This document shows positions 30,547 to 42,029 of a stretch of DNA of 64,000 bases, piece after piece. A program made the translations under genes and the position numbers. The stretch lies in assembly GCA_005281725.1 (NCBI GenBank), contig SSBO01000001.1, positions 5,812,399 through 5,876,398 of the forward strand. The letters run 5' to 3'. Below the pieces are notes generated by a model. The model was not told the origin of the DNA. It ran no database searches and saw nothing but the letters and a program-made list of their open reading frames with translations. Position 1 is the first letter of the stretch; every line of letters begins with the position of its first letter. This DNA is from Wuchereria bancrofti. Taxonomy: Eukaryota; Nematoda; Chromadorea; Rhabditida; Onchocercidae.

Positions 30547-33500
30547 CTATTTATTCAGTGGTTTTCGTTTCCTTACGCTTCTTCTCAATTGAACACTTTC
30601 CTCCACCTCATCTTCTTCCTGTTGTTCTGTGGAAAAAAGTTCGTCTAACTGCATTTATGGGCGTTTTTTTAAATGCTGAACCAGCCTTTAATTCCTATAT
30701 TTCCGGCTGGCCATGATATCTTTTTCGTAAAACTTTAATTCCATGCTTATCAGAGGTCGAACTGTGTGATAGAAAACAGCTCACTGCACACATGCTTCTT
30801 CACATCTCACTAAGTATTGATAGATAATGATGATAGAGAACTGCTAAAGAGATAGAACTCATGCAAGCAACATAATTTACTCACCAGCAACCAAACCTTC
30901 TTCAACGTGTAATTGTTCAGTTACATCCATAGCTTCAGTAAATATACTTTTCGTCTAAAAAATAGTAGATATATCACCAGTATGTTCCTAGAAATCTTAT
31001 ATATACAAACATAACCTTTCACATCCAAAACAAAACTAAAGAAATAATCTTCTTTGCAAAACGAAATGTGCAAATAAGAGTTGCAAAAGATAAGGAAAGA
31101 AGAAGGAACGCATATTTCATACTTGACTGTTTTGATAAGTACCATATCTAGACTGCTGTCGATTGAGAACTGAAATTCTTTGTATAGGAACCTTAATTTC
31201 GAACCATTTTGCCCGAAAACCATTTTCTGTGAAAATAACACCCGATTTTCGATGAAAAGAAAGAGTAAATGACACGTACGACTCCGTACAACCTGAGATA
31301 TCCTGAAATATTTGAAAAAATTGATACCATGAGGAACTGCTAGGATGTAATCCTGAACAAATTTGCTTCAGCACCTAGAAAATAGCGCTAAAATATAACC
31401 TTCAAATCGCAATAACAAAAATCGCAAAAACTGCAAACACCTAGAATTAAAAAAACCAAAAAATGGAAAAACTGATCTAAACCTCATGCAAATAACTTGT
31501 ATTATCAAAAAGGCAGCTCCTGAAGAGTACTGTTTGTTCTTTGTTGGCCTTACAAATTTTCAGTAGTCCATAAAAACTTCCATTACCATACCATTCGAAA
31601 TGTACCAGTCGGCGACTAACTGAAGATATATTTCTGCATTTCTCTGAACAATGGTGATTTTCTAAAAATCAGCAAATTTATAACATAACAGAAAACTAAA
31701 CATGAACTCTGCTTATCATAATAATTATTAAAAATAGATTGCAACTGTGACTGTCAACAATTTATATTTATCTGAAATAAAAAATGAAGAATTAACTTAC
31801 TTAATGAACTGAAAGGATTTTCAATTCTCAACAGCTTCGCTGAGGTTGGCGACTTTGGCTAAAAAGTGGATTTTAAGTGAAATGCTAAGAAGTTTTGATG
31901 TAAGCCTGCGTACTTCTGATGGAATTTTACATTATTCCAGCAAGCAACATTACGATACTAAAACTAAACGATAAACTCGAATATGTTCGCCCTTATAGTA
32001 ATCATTAAAATAATTTTTGGTGTTATTGATTCAGCACATTTCTACCGCAGCGTTATATCTATGTAAATGCTTCCACAATATTGGCCATTATATTGCTATG
32101 TCAACGTCTACTACAGGTTGTTGATCCCTGTTACAAATTTCAAAATTTAATTCTCGTCATCAAAAACCAAATTATACCATAACATTATCGATTCCCCTTG
32201 TACTTTTTCCACTATTATGTGATTGCTGTTCATTTGAAGATAGCTTAACCTTATCGGCTTCTTCTTGGAAACTACCGCTATCTGAATTTTTTGCTATAAT
32301 CTGTTTTATATCGCCACTAAAACCAGCCACATTTTTTGAACACTGTTTTGAGTAGCACATTTTGTAAAGCATTTTACTCGAAGCTCCATAGATTACATGA
32401 CGAGAGCCATTAACGCCAATGCAAGATACCGCAAACGGTTCATCCGCTATCGTTAACAACCACTTCTGCTCTGGAAAAGTATTTGACAACATATCTCTTT
32501 CAGCTATGTTTATTACTTCAAATTATGCCAATTAAGTATTTGAATATAAACTTAAATTATATTCATAAAAAAGTTTATAACATTCATCTTTAGAGAGAAA
32601 TTTAAAACAAAAAAACAAATTGAGAAGCGATTAGAATATCTGCAAATTTATTAAAACTTTTTCTAAAAATTTTAATTTCTTAAAGAGCTCAACAGTCACC
32701 ATCATATGTATAGCATTCAGATGCAGTTTCATGAGGAAGAAATATTGCAAATTTTTCAAAACCTTCTGCATGACTCTGTTCCAATACTGAATTCGTCTGC
32801 TGAAATTCCACGAAGTAAGGATTTTATTTAGAACTCCATTAAGAAAATTGCAAGTTAAAATATAAATAATTTGCTAGCTTGTGCAACATATACAAATTTT
32901 TCGATGCAAAATTATTTTATTTGTATCAAAATTTTCTTTCTCCTAGCAATGGAACTTTCAAATTGAACAGCTGCACCAACAAAAAGCTTCAAAATAGCTA
33001 GTTAATTGATTGATATTCTTTTCTGAAAGACTGCTGCTTGAAATCCGAAGTTTTAAATGCTTAATAAATAACACGACTGTTTTATTCATGATTTAAATTT
33101 GATGTTACCGCTACGACTGCCGTAGTGAAGTTTTTTAGGAATATATCTTGTATAGTTTGCAAGACGTCAAAACAACACGTGATACTATCAGCTAATGTTC
33201 TCGAAGACTGCTGCTCACACAACATATTCCAAGCATTGCTCCGGACATCCAAACGATACTTAAGAGGTTTTTGACAACCAAAATATTGAAGAACCTGAAA
33301 AATAAATACAGTAGAAAACATTCAGGTAAAATGCAGCAAAATTCGAAGATATAAGGGAACAGACTTTATCAAACGAATAATTCTGGAAAGTATCGGTCAT
33401 TTCAAATCTTTCTGCTGCAATTCCATTTCTTGCAATAGTTGTTTGCCTGATATACTGAAAAATCGATTTGCAATTACGAAAAAAATATTCTTAAACATTC

Positions 33501-33808
33501 CAAATATTATATTTAAAATGAAAAACCAAATTTCAAAATCAATTAAAATACCTGACCAGGTAAACACTTCTTTAATGATCGAATTTTAAAGATTTAATGA
33601 ACATTACAAGGTCCAAAGAATTAGGCAAAATGTTCAGAGTTTAAGTTGATTCGACGTAATAACAGATTTGTTGCTTTACAACAAAGAATTGACCAAAAAT
33701 TAGGAGAAAAAATAATTTTGCCTTTTGTGTATGATTACTAATCTTTATATATATAACTCTGAACATTTTGCCTAATTCTTTGGACCTTGTAATGTTCATT
33801 AAATCTTC

Positions 33809-33839
<31 letters not shown>

Positions 33840-36800
33840 TCGACTTGTCATCTGAAAAAGCTGAAATGCCCAGTGAGAGATCTAATAGTAACCCAGTGAA
33901 CATCTTTTCTGAATAGGAGCATAAGTTCTCATATATATTAGTTAACTTAGTCCTTTCACTTAAAATGGAGAATTAAATCAACGTAAAAGAAATAAAATTT
34001 GAGAAAAAAATTTTTTTTTCGGTTGATTAATTATAAAAATAGACCTTATATTTAGAGCTCAAAGACAAAATAGATGTGCGCAATAAGGAAAGTAGGCAGG
34101 AAAACACAACTGAGATTTCTATGACATTGAACATTTTTTGAGGAAATAGCTATTTACGAACTTTGAAAAGAACATTCTGAAATACCAAATGTAACAAAAG
34201 TCTAATTACTTCAGTAATCAATTGTAAATCGAATTTTAGTTCTGCAGCGGAACGTTTGTTCTTTGCCGTAAATGGTGGTGTCTGTGATAACCAATTAGTG
34301 AAACTAACCAAATCCTTCCTGAAACAATGGCTGTTAATGTTATTAGTCTTCCTTCTTCGTAAAGATTCCACAATCCCATTGCTTTTACACGATCATCTAT
34401 GTTTCAACATTTTATCATCTCGCAACTTAGTCCCTTGAGTTAGAAGACTAGAATTATAAAATCTGTGTTGATCTCAAGAAACCTAAAACTACTTTAATTT
34501 CTGATCTTAAATGAAAGTTGAGAACTGGACCTATTGCGTGTAGCCACCAAATGCATTTCGTTAATTTTATTTATGATATCTTCCGCTAGATTCTGGAAAC
34601 TCTTAAGTTCTTTTAACGAAGATTCTTCATCACTTTTTTCAGCATACTTGCCGTAAGGATATACGTCAACATCGAATAAACGTTCAGGTAAAAGCTTTTC
34701 ACTGAAATTACAACAACGATCTAAACTTCGGTCTCGAAATCCAAAATGTAGGAGCAAAACTCGATCTTTATAAATTGTCCACAAACGAATGTTTATGACA
34801 CAACTCAAAAGTTATCAATTAAGTAAAACATATTTTTGAACATTGAAATAAAAGCCAAATATGGAAAATGATTTTACATAAAGTGATTTATCGACTTGAC
34901 TTAATGTCCAATTCCGAAGCACTTACGTTCTAGAACTACGCAACGCACATCGCATCTCGATAAACAATTGTTTCATGTTATGCTGCAATGCTTCTGCACC
35001 AGGAAGGAGTTCTCTGCCGATGCTTCCAATTATATCACTGAAACTTTAGAACTAAATTATTTATTTTTAGTTATATGTTCCCAAAATGATCGCATCATAC
35101 CCAATAAACAATTTCATTCATTTCGTAGTCACTAAAGAACTTCCTCTACTTCTCATGAAATAATCAAGCAAGGGTGCAACCTGCTTATGGACAAGAAATT
35201 TAAACGATCATCCCTGCAGAGACCAACAAGAATTCAAGTAAAAATCAAATCAAAATTAAGTGGATACTGACTCGAAACCTCTGTGTGCCCAATCAGTCAT
35301 TTTTTTCCAATCCGCTGGTTTTAGTACGTTGCGATAAAAATTCACTAGTTCTGGACTCGCTTGCCCCGTCAATATCATGTTAATAAAACACTCTCCAAGA
35401 TTACAATTTGAGACATTTTCATCACCAAACAAATTGAATTTTTCATTAAATTCCTGAAAAATGGTACTTCTTAGAAGGCTGAAAGCTTCTTAAAGTTTTT
35501 GTTCTCATCAAATCATAAGACTAAAAATCCAACCCACACACAATCTGTGCACAATGCCAAATTGTTGTGTCTTACAAAACGTGATCCCATATTCATTTTA
35601 GTATAATTTGTTGCAAAACGCAGTCGTATATCCATAGCTTTTCTTAAGAAATTTTCCTAAATTATACTTATTCGAAATACTAAACCAAAACAATACATGA
35701 TAAAACAAAAATTCGACCAATACCTTTGACTGATCTTCCCAATCGACAATTGCTCGAGCAAATGTTTCAGAAACAAAGCACACATAAAACACTAGTTTCA
35801 GCCACCTGAAAAGTAGGAAGTATAAAAAAAGCACCAAAAAGTTCAAAGACAATAATTTGTCATTTCAAAAATTTTCTAGCAATACTGCGAAAGAAAATGC
35901 TTCTTCAGACTACTGCGATAATGAATTTATGAAGGTAACTATGAATAAAGCATGGTAATAACCATAAGATTCATCTAAATAACCAAAAATAGGCTAAAGT
36001 TGAATAACCTGCGTGCAATAGTCCATATTAGACCGTTTTTTAGATAACCTAAACTGTCGATGTCAAAACCAATCACTTGAGTATTCACCCCTGGATTGCT
36101 CTCTAAAAAATGCTTTGTGGGAAACGTATGAAGAAGTACACTTTGACTTTTATTGTGAAACTTCCAATAGTCCAAAAACTTGCTCTATTCAGAGCTCGAG
36201 TATTTTATGAAAATTTATGAAACTGTTCTATTTTTCACGTATTTTTAACTGTATTTGATTAGGAAAATTATCCTATAATTAAATCTCATATCAAATTACA
36301 AAGAGCGAATCTTTTCACCTGAGTTGAGTTGACCCATACTGGAATACACTACCATCAATTGATTTCGCTTGGATGAATAAAACATATCACCTATTGTTAT
36401 TGAATAAGGATCACAGCTGCCTAAACAATATATATTGAAAAAATTAATGTTGCTTCATAATTTTGAACATATCTCTATGAAATCTGCGATCATATCTCTA
36501 TGAGAACTGGTATGAAATGTCGAATAAAAAACCCATCTATCGGAGCGGAATGTATCTCTTCTTCAAAGCATCACTCACATTAACAAGAATTTGAAAGGAA
36601 AACGAACCAAAAAAATGCAGCGACGGCTCGATCGAAGCAATAGGAAGAACACCTGCTGCCAAAACAATCACAGTATTGTCTATATTAAGCGCGAACAATA
36701 ACGTTCCAAGAACGCTGAGATTGCTGCTGTCACAGAATGCTTTCATTGCTCTTAGTTGATTCAGTTCTTCTGATTTGTCATTTAAACTTTCACTTTCTGA

Positions 36801-38053
36801 CAAGTCACCAAGCTGGAAATAACTTTCGTCAGCAGCATATACAAATGATTTTGAAGAAGAATGCCTCTAAAAATGTTCATTCATTCAATGCACCATCGTC
36901 ATGAATCCTCCTCTTTGACCAACTCTCAAGAAAAGTAGATATCACTTTTTTATTCATTCTTTTCTCTATGAAAGATTATAAATTTGAAATTGAAGACTTG
37001 GTAATTCATAAAAGTTAGTTCAAAAATTAAAACTGACTATATTCCAACTATAATTAATACAGAGTGATAGGCTAAAAAAAACTCACTGCGCCAGAAAGTG
37101 TGTCGTCACTGATGAGGTTTATATTCAACTCTTGATTGAATCGCTGCCATTTCATTAGCGTTACACGAGCTTTCATTCTAAATTCAAAATAAATCAATGA
37201 AATTTAAAATGTGAAGATTTTATCAAAGCTAAAGATCTTTGGATGACGCTTTTTTTTTTCAACTGAAACTAGTACAGCAGCACCGAGGTAGTTAACAAAC
37301 AACTGAAATCATTTTTTCCACCTGACAGTAAACCTGACGATTCCTTTTTCAGCATCAAGCAGATGAATACAACGGTCACTAAAAGCTGTTGCAAGAACCT
37401 GAAATTAATATATTAATATTGAATTAAAAAAAAAAGCAATTCAGATCCCAAACTGAATTTCAAATGTGACGTTTACCTTGCCATCAGGACTCCAACACAT
37501 AGTTTCCAATCGAATTTCACCTTCCGATTTGACTCGGTCTAATAAGAGTGGCCTGACATCATATATGTCCCTCTAGAAGTAGTAAAAAATTAGATATAAA
37601 TTGCCTTTATTTTAATATTTAATAATGAAAATTAAGACCAAATAACAAAGCTATCTTCGATAAATCAAAATTAAAGGATACATATTTTGAGTAATTTTTA
37701 TAATAATTCTCTCATATTCAGGAAAATAAACCAACTTTACCTTCCATCCATGTCTCCAATGCAAACGTCGTACGCATACTTCACCTTTTTGCGACGCTAA
37801 GGTTAACAAATCAATGTCTGGATTCCATAAAGCTTGATGAACCTGAAAAAACGTACTTTTAATTTCCCTTAACATCACTATGTTTTTTTAAATTATGCTA
37901 TGATGGCTACTGCTAGTTAATTTAACAGTTATATCTTTGCAAGCAGTATGACGTAAAATAAAAAAGAACGATAACCTTGAATGGAGAACGGCGACTTAAA
38001 ACCGTTTTGCCCATCAAATCAGTTGGAACGAAACGGCTTAAAACTGAATCCAT
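30547..38053 (-). CDS. emb-30: APC4/EMB-30, anaphase-promoting complex subunit 4
   Basis: Twenty-two exons chain in frame to 1027 residues: 37976-38053, 37741-37842, 37477-37572, 37334-37398, 37087-37177, 36575-36866, 36300-36420, 36009-36182, 35724-35805, 35272-35453, 34927-35037, 34531-34803, 34210-34318, 33365-33454, 33109-33294, 32700-32799, 32178-32470, 31801-31858, 31483-31661, 31123-31374, 30885-30954, 30547-30626. The N-terminal WD40-like part follows human APC4 (ALWNPDIDLLTLASQKGEV, ETMCWSPDGKVLATAFSD). The helical APC4 domain is in exons 9-15 (EFNEKFNLFGDENVSN, PELVNFYRNVLKPADWKKMT). The end is acidic then basic (EQQEEDEVEESVQLRRSVRK). Role: scaffold of the APC/C ubiquitin ligase, needed for anaphase. 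The part from exon 16 on is divergent and joined by codon phase only. The start follows an acceptor (cattattgcag, about 38077). Confidence 0.87.
33589..33807. repeat. Perfect 53-base inverted repeat in emb-30 intron
   Basis: Arms 33589-33641 and 33755-33807 are exact reverse complements, separated by a 113-base AT-rich spacer. It lies in the intron between exons 34210-34318 and 33365-33454, and an (AT)n run follows the right arm. The transcript could fold into a long hairpin; the size fits a small foldback element. Confidence 0.95.
33809..33835. repeat. (AT)n microsatellite
   Basis: A run of alternating A and T, about 27 bases, directly right of the inverted repeat. Confidence 0.95.
35181..35213 (-). 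other. Possible 33-base cassette exon of emb-30
   Basis: A good acceptor (ctctgcag) and a donor (AG then GTTGCA) bracket 33 bases that enter and leave in the same codon phase as the surrounding junction. Inclusion would add 11 residues (about DDRLNFLSIS). Human APC4 has no matching insert, so it may not be used. Confidence 0.3.
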
Positions 38054-39695
38054 GACCTCGCCTTTTACACTCTTCTCTGCAATAATGTATGTACTTATAC
38101 CAGTAATAATAACAACAGGTAACATATAAAATGAAAATACGATGATCTGAAATTAGCATTGCAGATAAAATGTATAAAGCGTACAAATATACAAAAGTGA
38201 ACATATTCAATAAGCGAAAAATATGATGACCAAAAATGAGCAAGATATCCTTTTTTCGTCTATTTAACCAGGAAAATTTGCTGTAAATTGATGCCTATGA
38301 TATCACTAATGTACTTGGAGTCAATGACACCATTCACCCCCACGATCCGTGATATCAGAACTGTTATTTTCCTGCATTAATTTGAAAACATCAGTCCCAT
38401 TAGCTGTTAAATCCGTCTCTGTTGGTTGAAACCTTTCTTAGATCTAGTTTCCAGGAATAAAATTTTCCGCGAAAGTGGAGAGAAGTAGAAGAAAAGAAAG
38501 AGATAAGAAAAGAGTAAAAGAAGGTAAGTGCTTCCTGATGATTTGAAAACTTTTGGAGCCAGCAAATGTAGCATGTAGCTGTACGGAGTGGATAGCAATT
38601 ATTTTACACCACACGTCTGCACTGTGTTTCTCTCATACCCTGATACATAAAGCAGTAGGAATGGGAACAAATCGACTGATGAGTTAATTAGTAATTAAAT
38701 TCTTTACTCCATTTCAAGAATTACCCTACCTGATTGTAGCATAAAAAAGAAGGAAAAAGTTGCAAATTGAACAATAAATCGTGACGAGAATACATTCGTA
38801 TAAAAGTCACTTATGACAAAGATAAGAAGGAATGGTTTCTACCTTAATCATCATAATAACCTTTAGCCGTAAAGTTTGTGCAACACCATTATCCATTACA
38901 ATGGTTACCTACCAAATCGCATAAAACGATTTCTTGGCAAACAACACCATGACCACGTTGAACAGATAATGTAATTTAAACCCGGTTACATTCCTGACAA
39001 ATTCAATTCCACAACTTAAACTTCATATAAATTTCACACACCACACTAGAAATCCATGCCACAATATGTCTGTGCTGAATATTTCAGGACATCCTGCCAA
39101 CTTAAATCTTTCACTTTTTTTTCGCTTTTCTCCACCGAACAATTTTGACTAAATAATTGTTGAAGGATAACACATGAAATCGTTCATACAACGCGTTACA
39201 TAACGCTTTCTCTCAGTAACATAAGATTCATTCGACTACTGCTAACCACTTCTAAAACAGCATTATTTACTCTTCTAAATTTGCAAGTATCATAATGTAA
39301 TCAAAACTGATCCAAAATTGATTTATTTCTAAATTGAAAAAATCCATAAATCGTTTAACACAGTATGTTCCTCAGCAAATATGTGGATTTAAAATTTGAA
39401 TTAATTTATACGATGTGCACCGTACTTTGTCTCTCAATATGATTAAACTCGATGTCAGAGTACTAATTGAACAAGTAAAGATAATAAAGCTATGATGAAA
39501 AAAACTGACTTTAAGAGAACAAATGAAATTTCAGAATTCTGGGATAAAGCATTAGGACATATGTAATGAACACCTAATGCAATTTTGGCTATTGCATTTC
39601 AAAAACAAGCAATTTGTTTCACAATTTTAAAGCACCAATCACTACACGGAAATATCTTAAAAGTCGGAATTCTAATTACTTGATCTTTCATTATC
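38054..39695. other. Intergenic between pir-1 and emb-30, no gene seen
   Basis: Upstream flank of emb-30 and 3' flank of pir-1. No exon chain was recognised. Confidence 0.55.
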
Positions 39696-42029
39696 TTAAG
39701 ATGTGCCAAACTTTTCCTTTTGCATTTCATTGATTTTCCAGAAGTTGCCTGTTTTCATTAATTCGAACTGTTTCTGCAATCTTAATCTTCTTTCTCGCCT
39801 TTTCTTTGACTTTGAAACTTCGATCTCTGGTTCGTCACCTGCACCCATCGTTTGTACATCCTAAAAAAATGTGAAGTGACTCAGTCACAAAACTGATTCG
39901 TACTCGGAGAAATACCTGGATATAATCCATATAATTTTTAGTATAAAAAAATGATTTCCAAATACTTCAAATAAATCTCACCTGCTCACCACTAAGGTCA
40001 TCGTCCTCCTCTTCTTCTCCCGTACCCGTACTACCAATAAATGGACTATTTTCAGCGGAAATATGTAATGAGGATTGTGACTGTTGCACTTCTGTAGTAG
40101 TTGCAAAGTTTATCGATGCTTCGCTAAGTGAATTCAGTGATGATTGGTGCTGCTGTAGTATGAACATTAAATATAAACAAAAAATTCGTCTGAAATTCAC
40201 ACTGTTTATATATCCTCAAGTATCCTAACTGAATATTAAGTCAGATGTTTCCAAATTTAAAATATAAGAGGTATTAATTGACTGTAAAAGACAACACAGA
40301 TACCTCAAATGCTATTGCCATTTGATTAAGAACAGCTTCCATATCAGGCGCACTATTTTCTTCACCAGAACCATTCTCATTTTTCCTCCTCTTTCTGTGT
40401 TTAGTTCGTTTTTTCAACATTTTTTGCACTTCAGACTCATCACTTGAAATCATCTCCTCGATATGTTTATGTTTTCTAAAAACATTAACACAATGAACTA
40501 CTCAAATTTAATAAAACTGAAAAACTTGTATCTTAGGTTTCGATGAATTGATACTATCCTTAAATTACTCGACGAATGAGGAATTTTCATTAGTTTCAAA
40601 TTTGTTTCGAATATATTGAAACAGACTTCGGACTTTCTAGCCCTTCCAAATATAAATTTTTTGAAGGAGATAAATTAGAAATTAAAGAATTAAACTTTTT
40701 GAATACTAAGTATATTTCAAGGGCAAACATCTACTTTTTCGATCGTCTTTCTTTGGCAGCTCTATGCAATGCCTGTACATAAGATCCGCGTTCAATTGGA
40801 TAGCCACGAGTCCTTTCAAAAGCTAAAATTTGAATCTGTCAAGATAAAATTTTCAAGTATGCAATTTCAGTACACTGTATATATATATATATATTACCAT
40901 CAATGGCATCATGTGAAGACCATCCCAAACGATCAATTAAAAATCGACATATCAAATAACCGCTGCGATTAACACCATTTGTACAGTGAACGCCGATCAT
41001 CATATCTGAAATTTTTGTTCATATAATATGAAAAATAATTTCAAAGAAAACTATGTTTGCTAAAGTAAGCAGCAATTATCTGGTTCGAATGAAGACATAT
41101 GAATATTCATAAGCAGTAATCTCGAGCAACCTGAATCCAATTTCAATATGTGAAAATGGTAATGACCAATTTCTTCATTGTTTTCAGTTAATCGTACCAA
41201 GTGTAAAATTAAAAATGGGCTGCTAAGAATACTTCAAATTCTTAACCAATTTTAGTTTTTCTTTCTTAAGGCAAGTTGTAAAAGTACCATTATCAGCATT
41301 CGATTCCAAAAAACTATCCACAGCGGTATTGAATGCATCCACCAGATCATCTCTTTCAATAAAACCTCGACCAGGACAATTGATTTTTTCATATAAAATG
41401 CACATCCCTTCAATATCACTGCGTTCATAGTAACGATCCGTATCCGTCAAGTCGATGATAATACCCACCTGAATCCCTTTTTCACCTAACTGGAAAAGCT
41501 TTGTTTTACAAATTATAATCGTCTCTTCTTCTATATTAAAGAATGACTTTTTCAAGATAAATTAAATCAGTTAAGATTAGATTTATAGATATTATAAACA
41601 AATAAATGTAATAAGAGAAATTAAACATTATAGATCAAGTAGAAGGAAAAAAACTGATCACAAAAAACACTTACTAATTAAAACAGTGAGACTGTTGTCT
41701 AAAATGAAACAGAAATTCACAAAAATTACGAGGTAATCGTTGCCACACAAAATAAAACATCCCTAAGATTAACCAAAATGTTTGTCTAATCAACTTACTT
41801 TCTGTAAGAGGCTTAAAGTGGTGAACCGCTTTTCTTTCGGTATTTTCGTTGATAACGTCATGCTGAGGGGTGTTTTGAAAACCAAAAACCGTGTATTTGA
41901 TATAGGTAGACCAATTGGTTCGTAGCGTAACCATCTAAAAGAAACTTTCTGGAAAAGTTCTGCAGATACCAAATAAACTAAATCCCTGAAAAAAGGCTTT
42001 AATAAATGAGATAATGTAGTAAAGCACAT
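39696..42029 (-). CDS. pir-1: PIR-1: RNA 5'-triphosphatase of the DUSP11 family
   Basis: Seven exons are supported: 41799 to about 41934 (start unsure), 41288-41489, 40898-41005, 40735-40822, 40304-40475, 39982-40152, 39696-39860. The first carries RWLRYEPIGLPISNTRFLVF as in DUSP11. The second has VGIIIDLTDTDRYYERSDIE. The third holds the catalytic loop GVHCTNGVNRSGYLICRFL, a complete HCxxGxxRSG signature with the nucleophilic Cys. Known role: removes beta and gamma phosphates from 5'-triphosphate RNA; in C. elegans PIR-1 works with Dicer in small-RNA pathways. The last three exons add a tail of about 135 residues with basic clusters (KKRTKHRKRRK, KSKKRRERRLRLQKQ) and an acidic run (GEEEEDDDLSGEQ), which suggests nuclear location. 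The open frame reaches back to an ATG at 42029, but an acceptor at about 41935 makes an unseen first exon more likely. Confidence 0.9.
40878..40895. repeat. (AT)n microsatellite beside a pir-1 donor
   Basis: Short alternating AT run that ends at the donor of exon 40898-41005. Confidence 0.9.

Noticed and set aside
32178..32470. Separate WD40-type gene starting here
   Set aside because: The stretch looks WD-like, but it enters in phase 1 and leaves in phase 0, fitting the emb-30 exon chain on both sides; no start codon signals. Kept as divergent emb-30 C-terminus.
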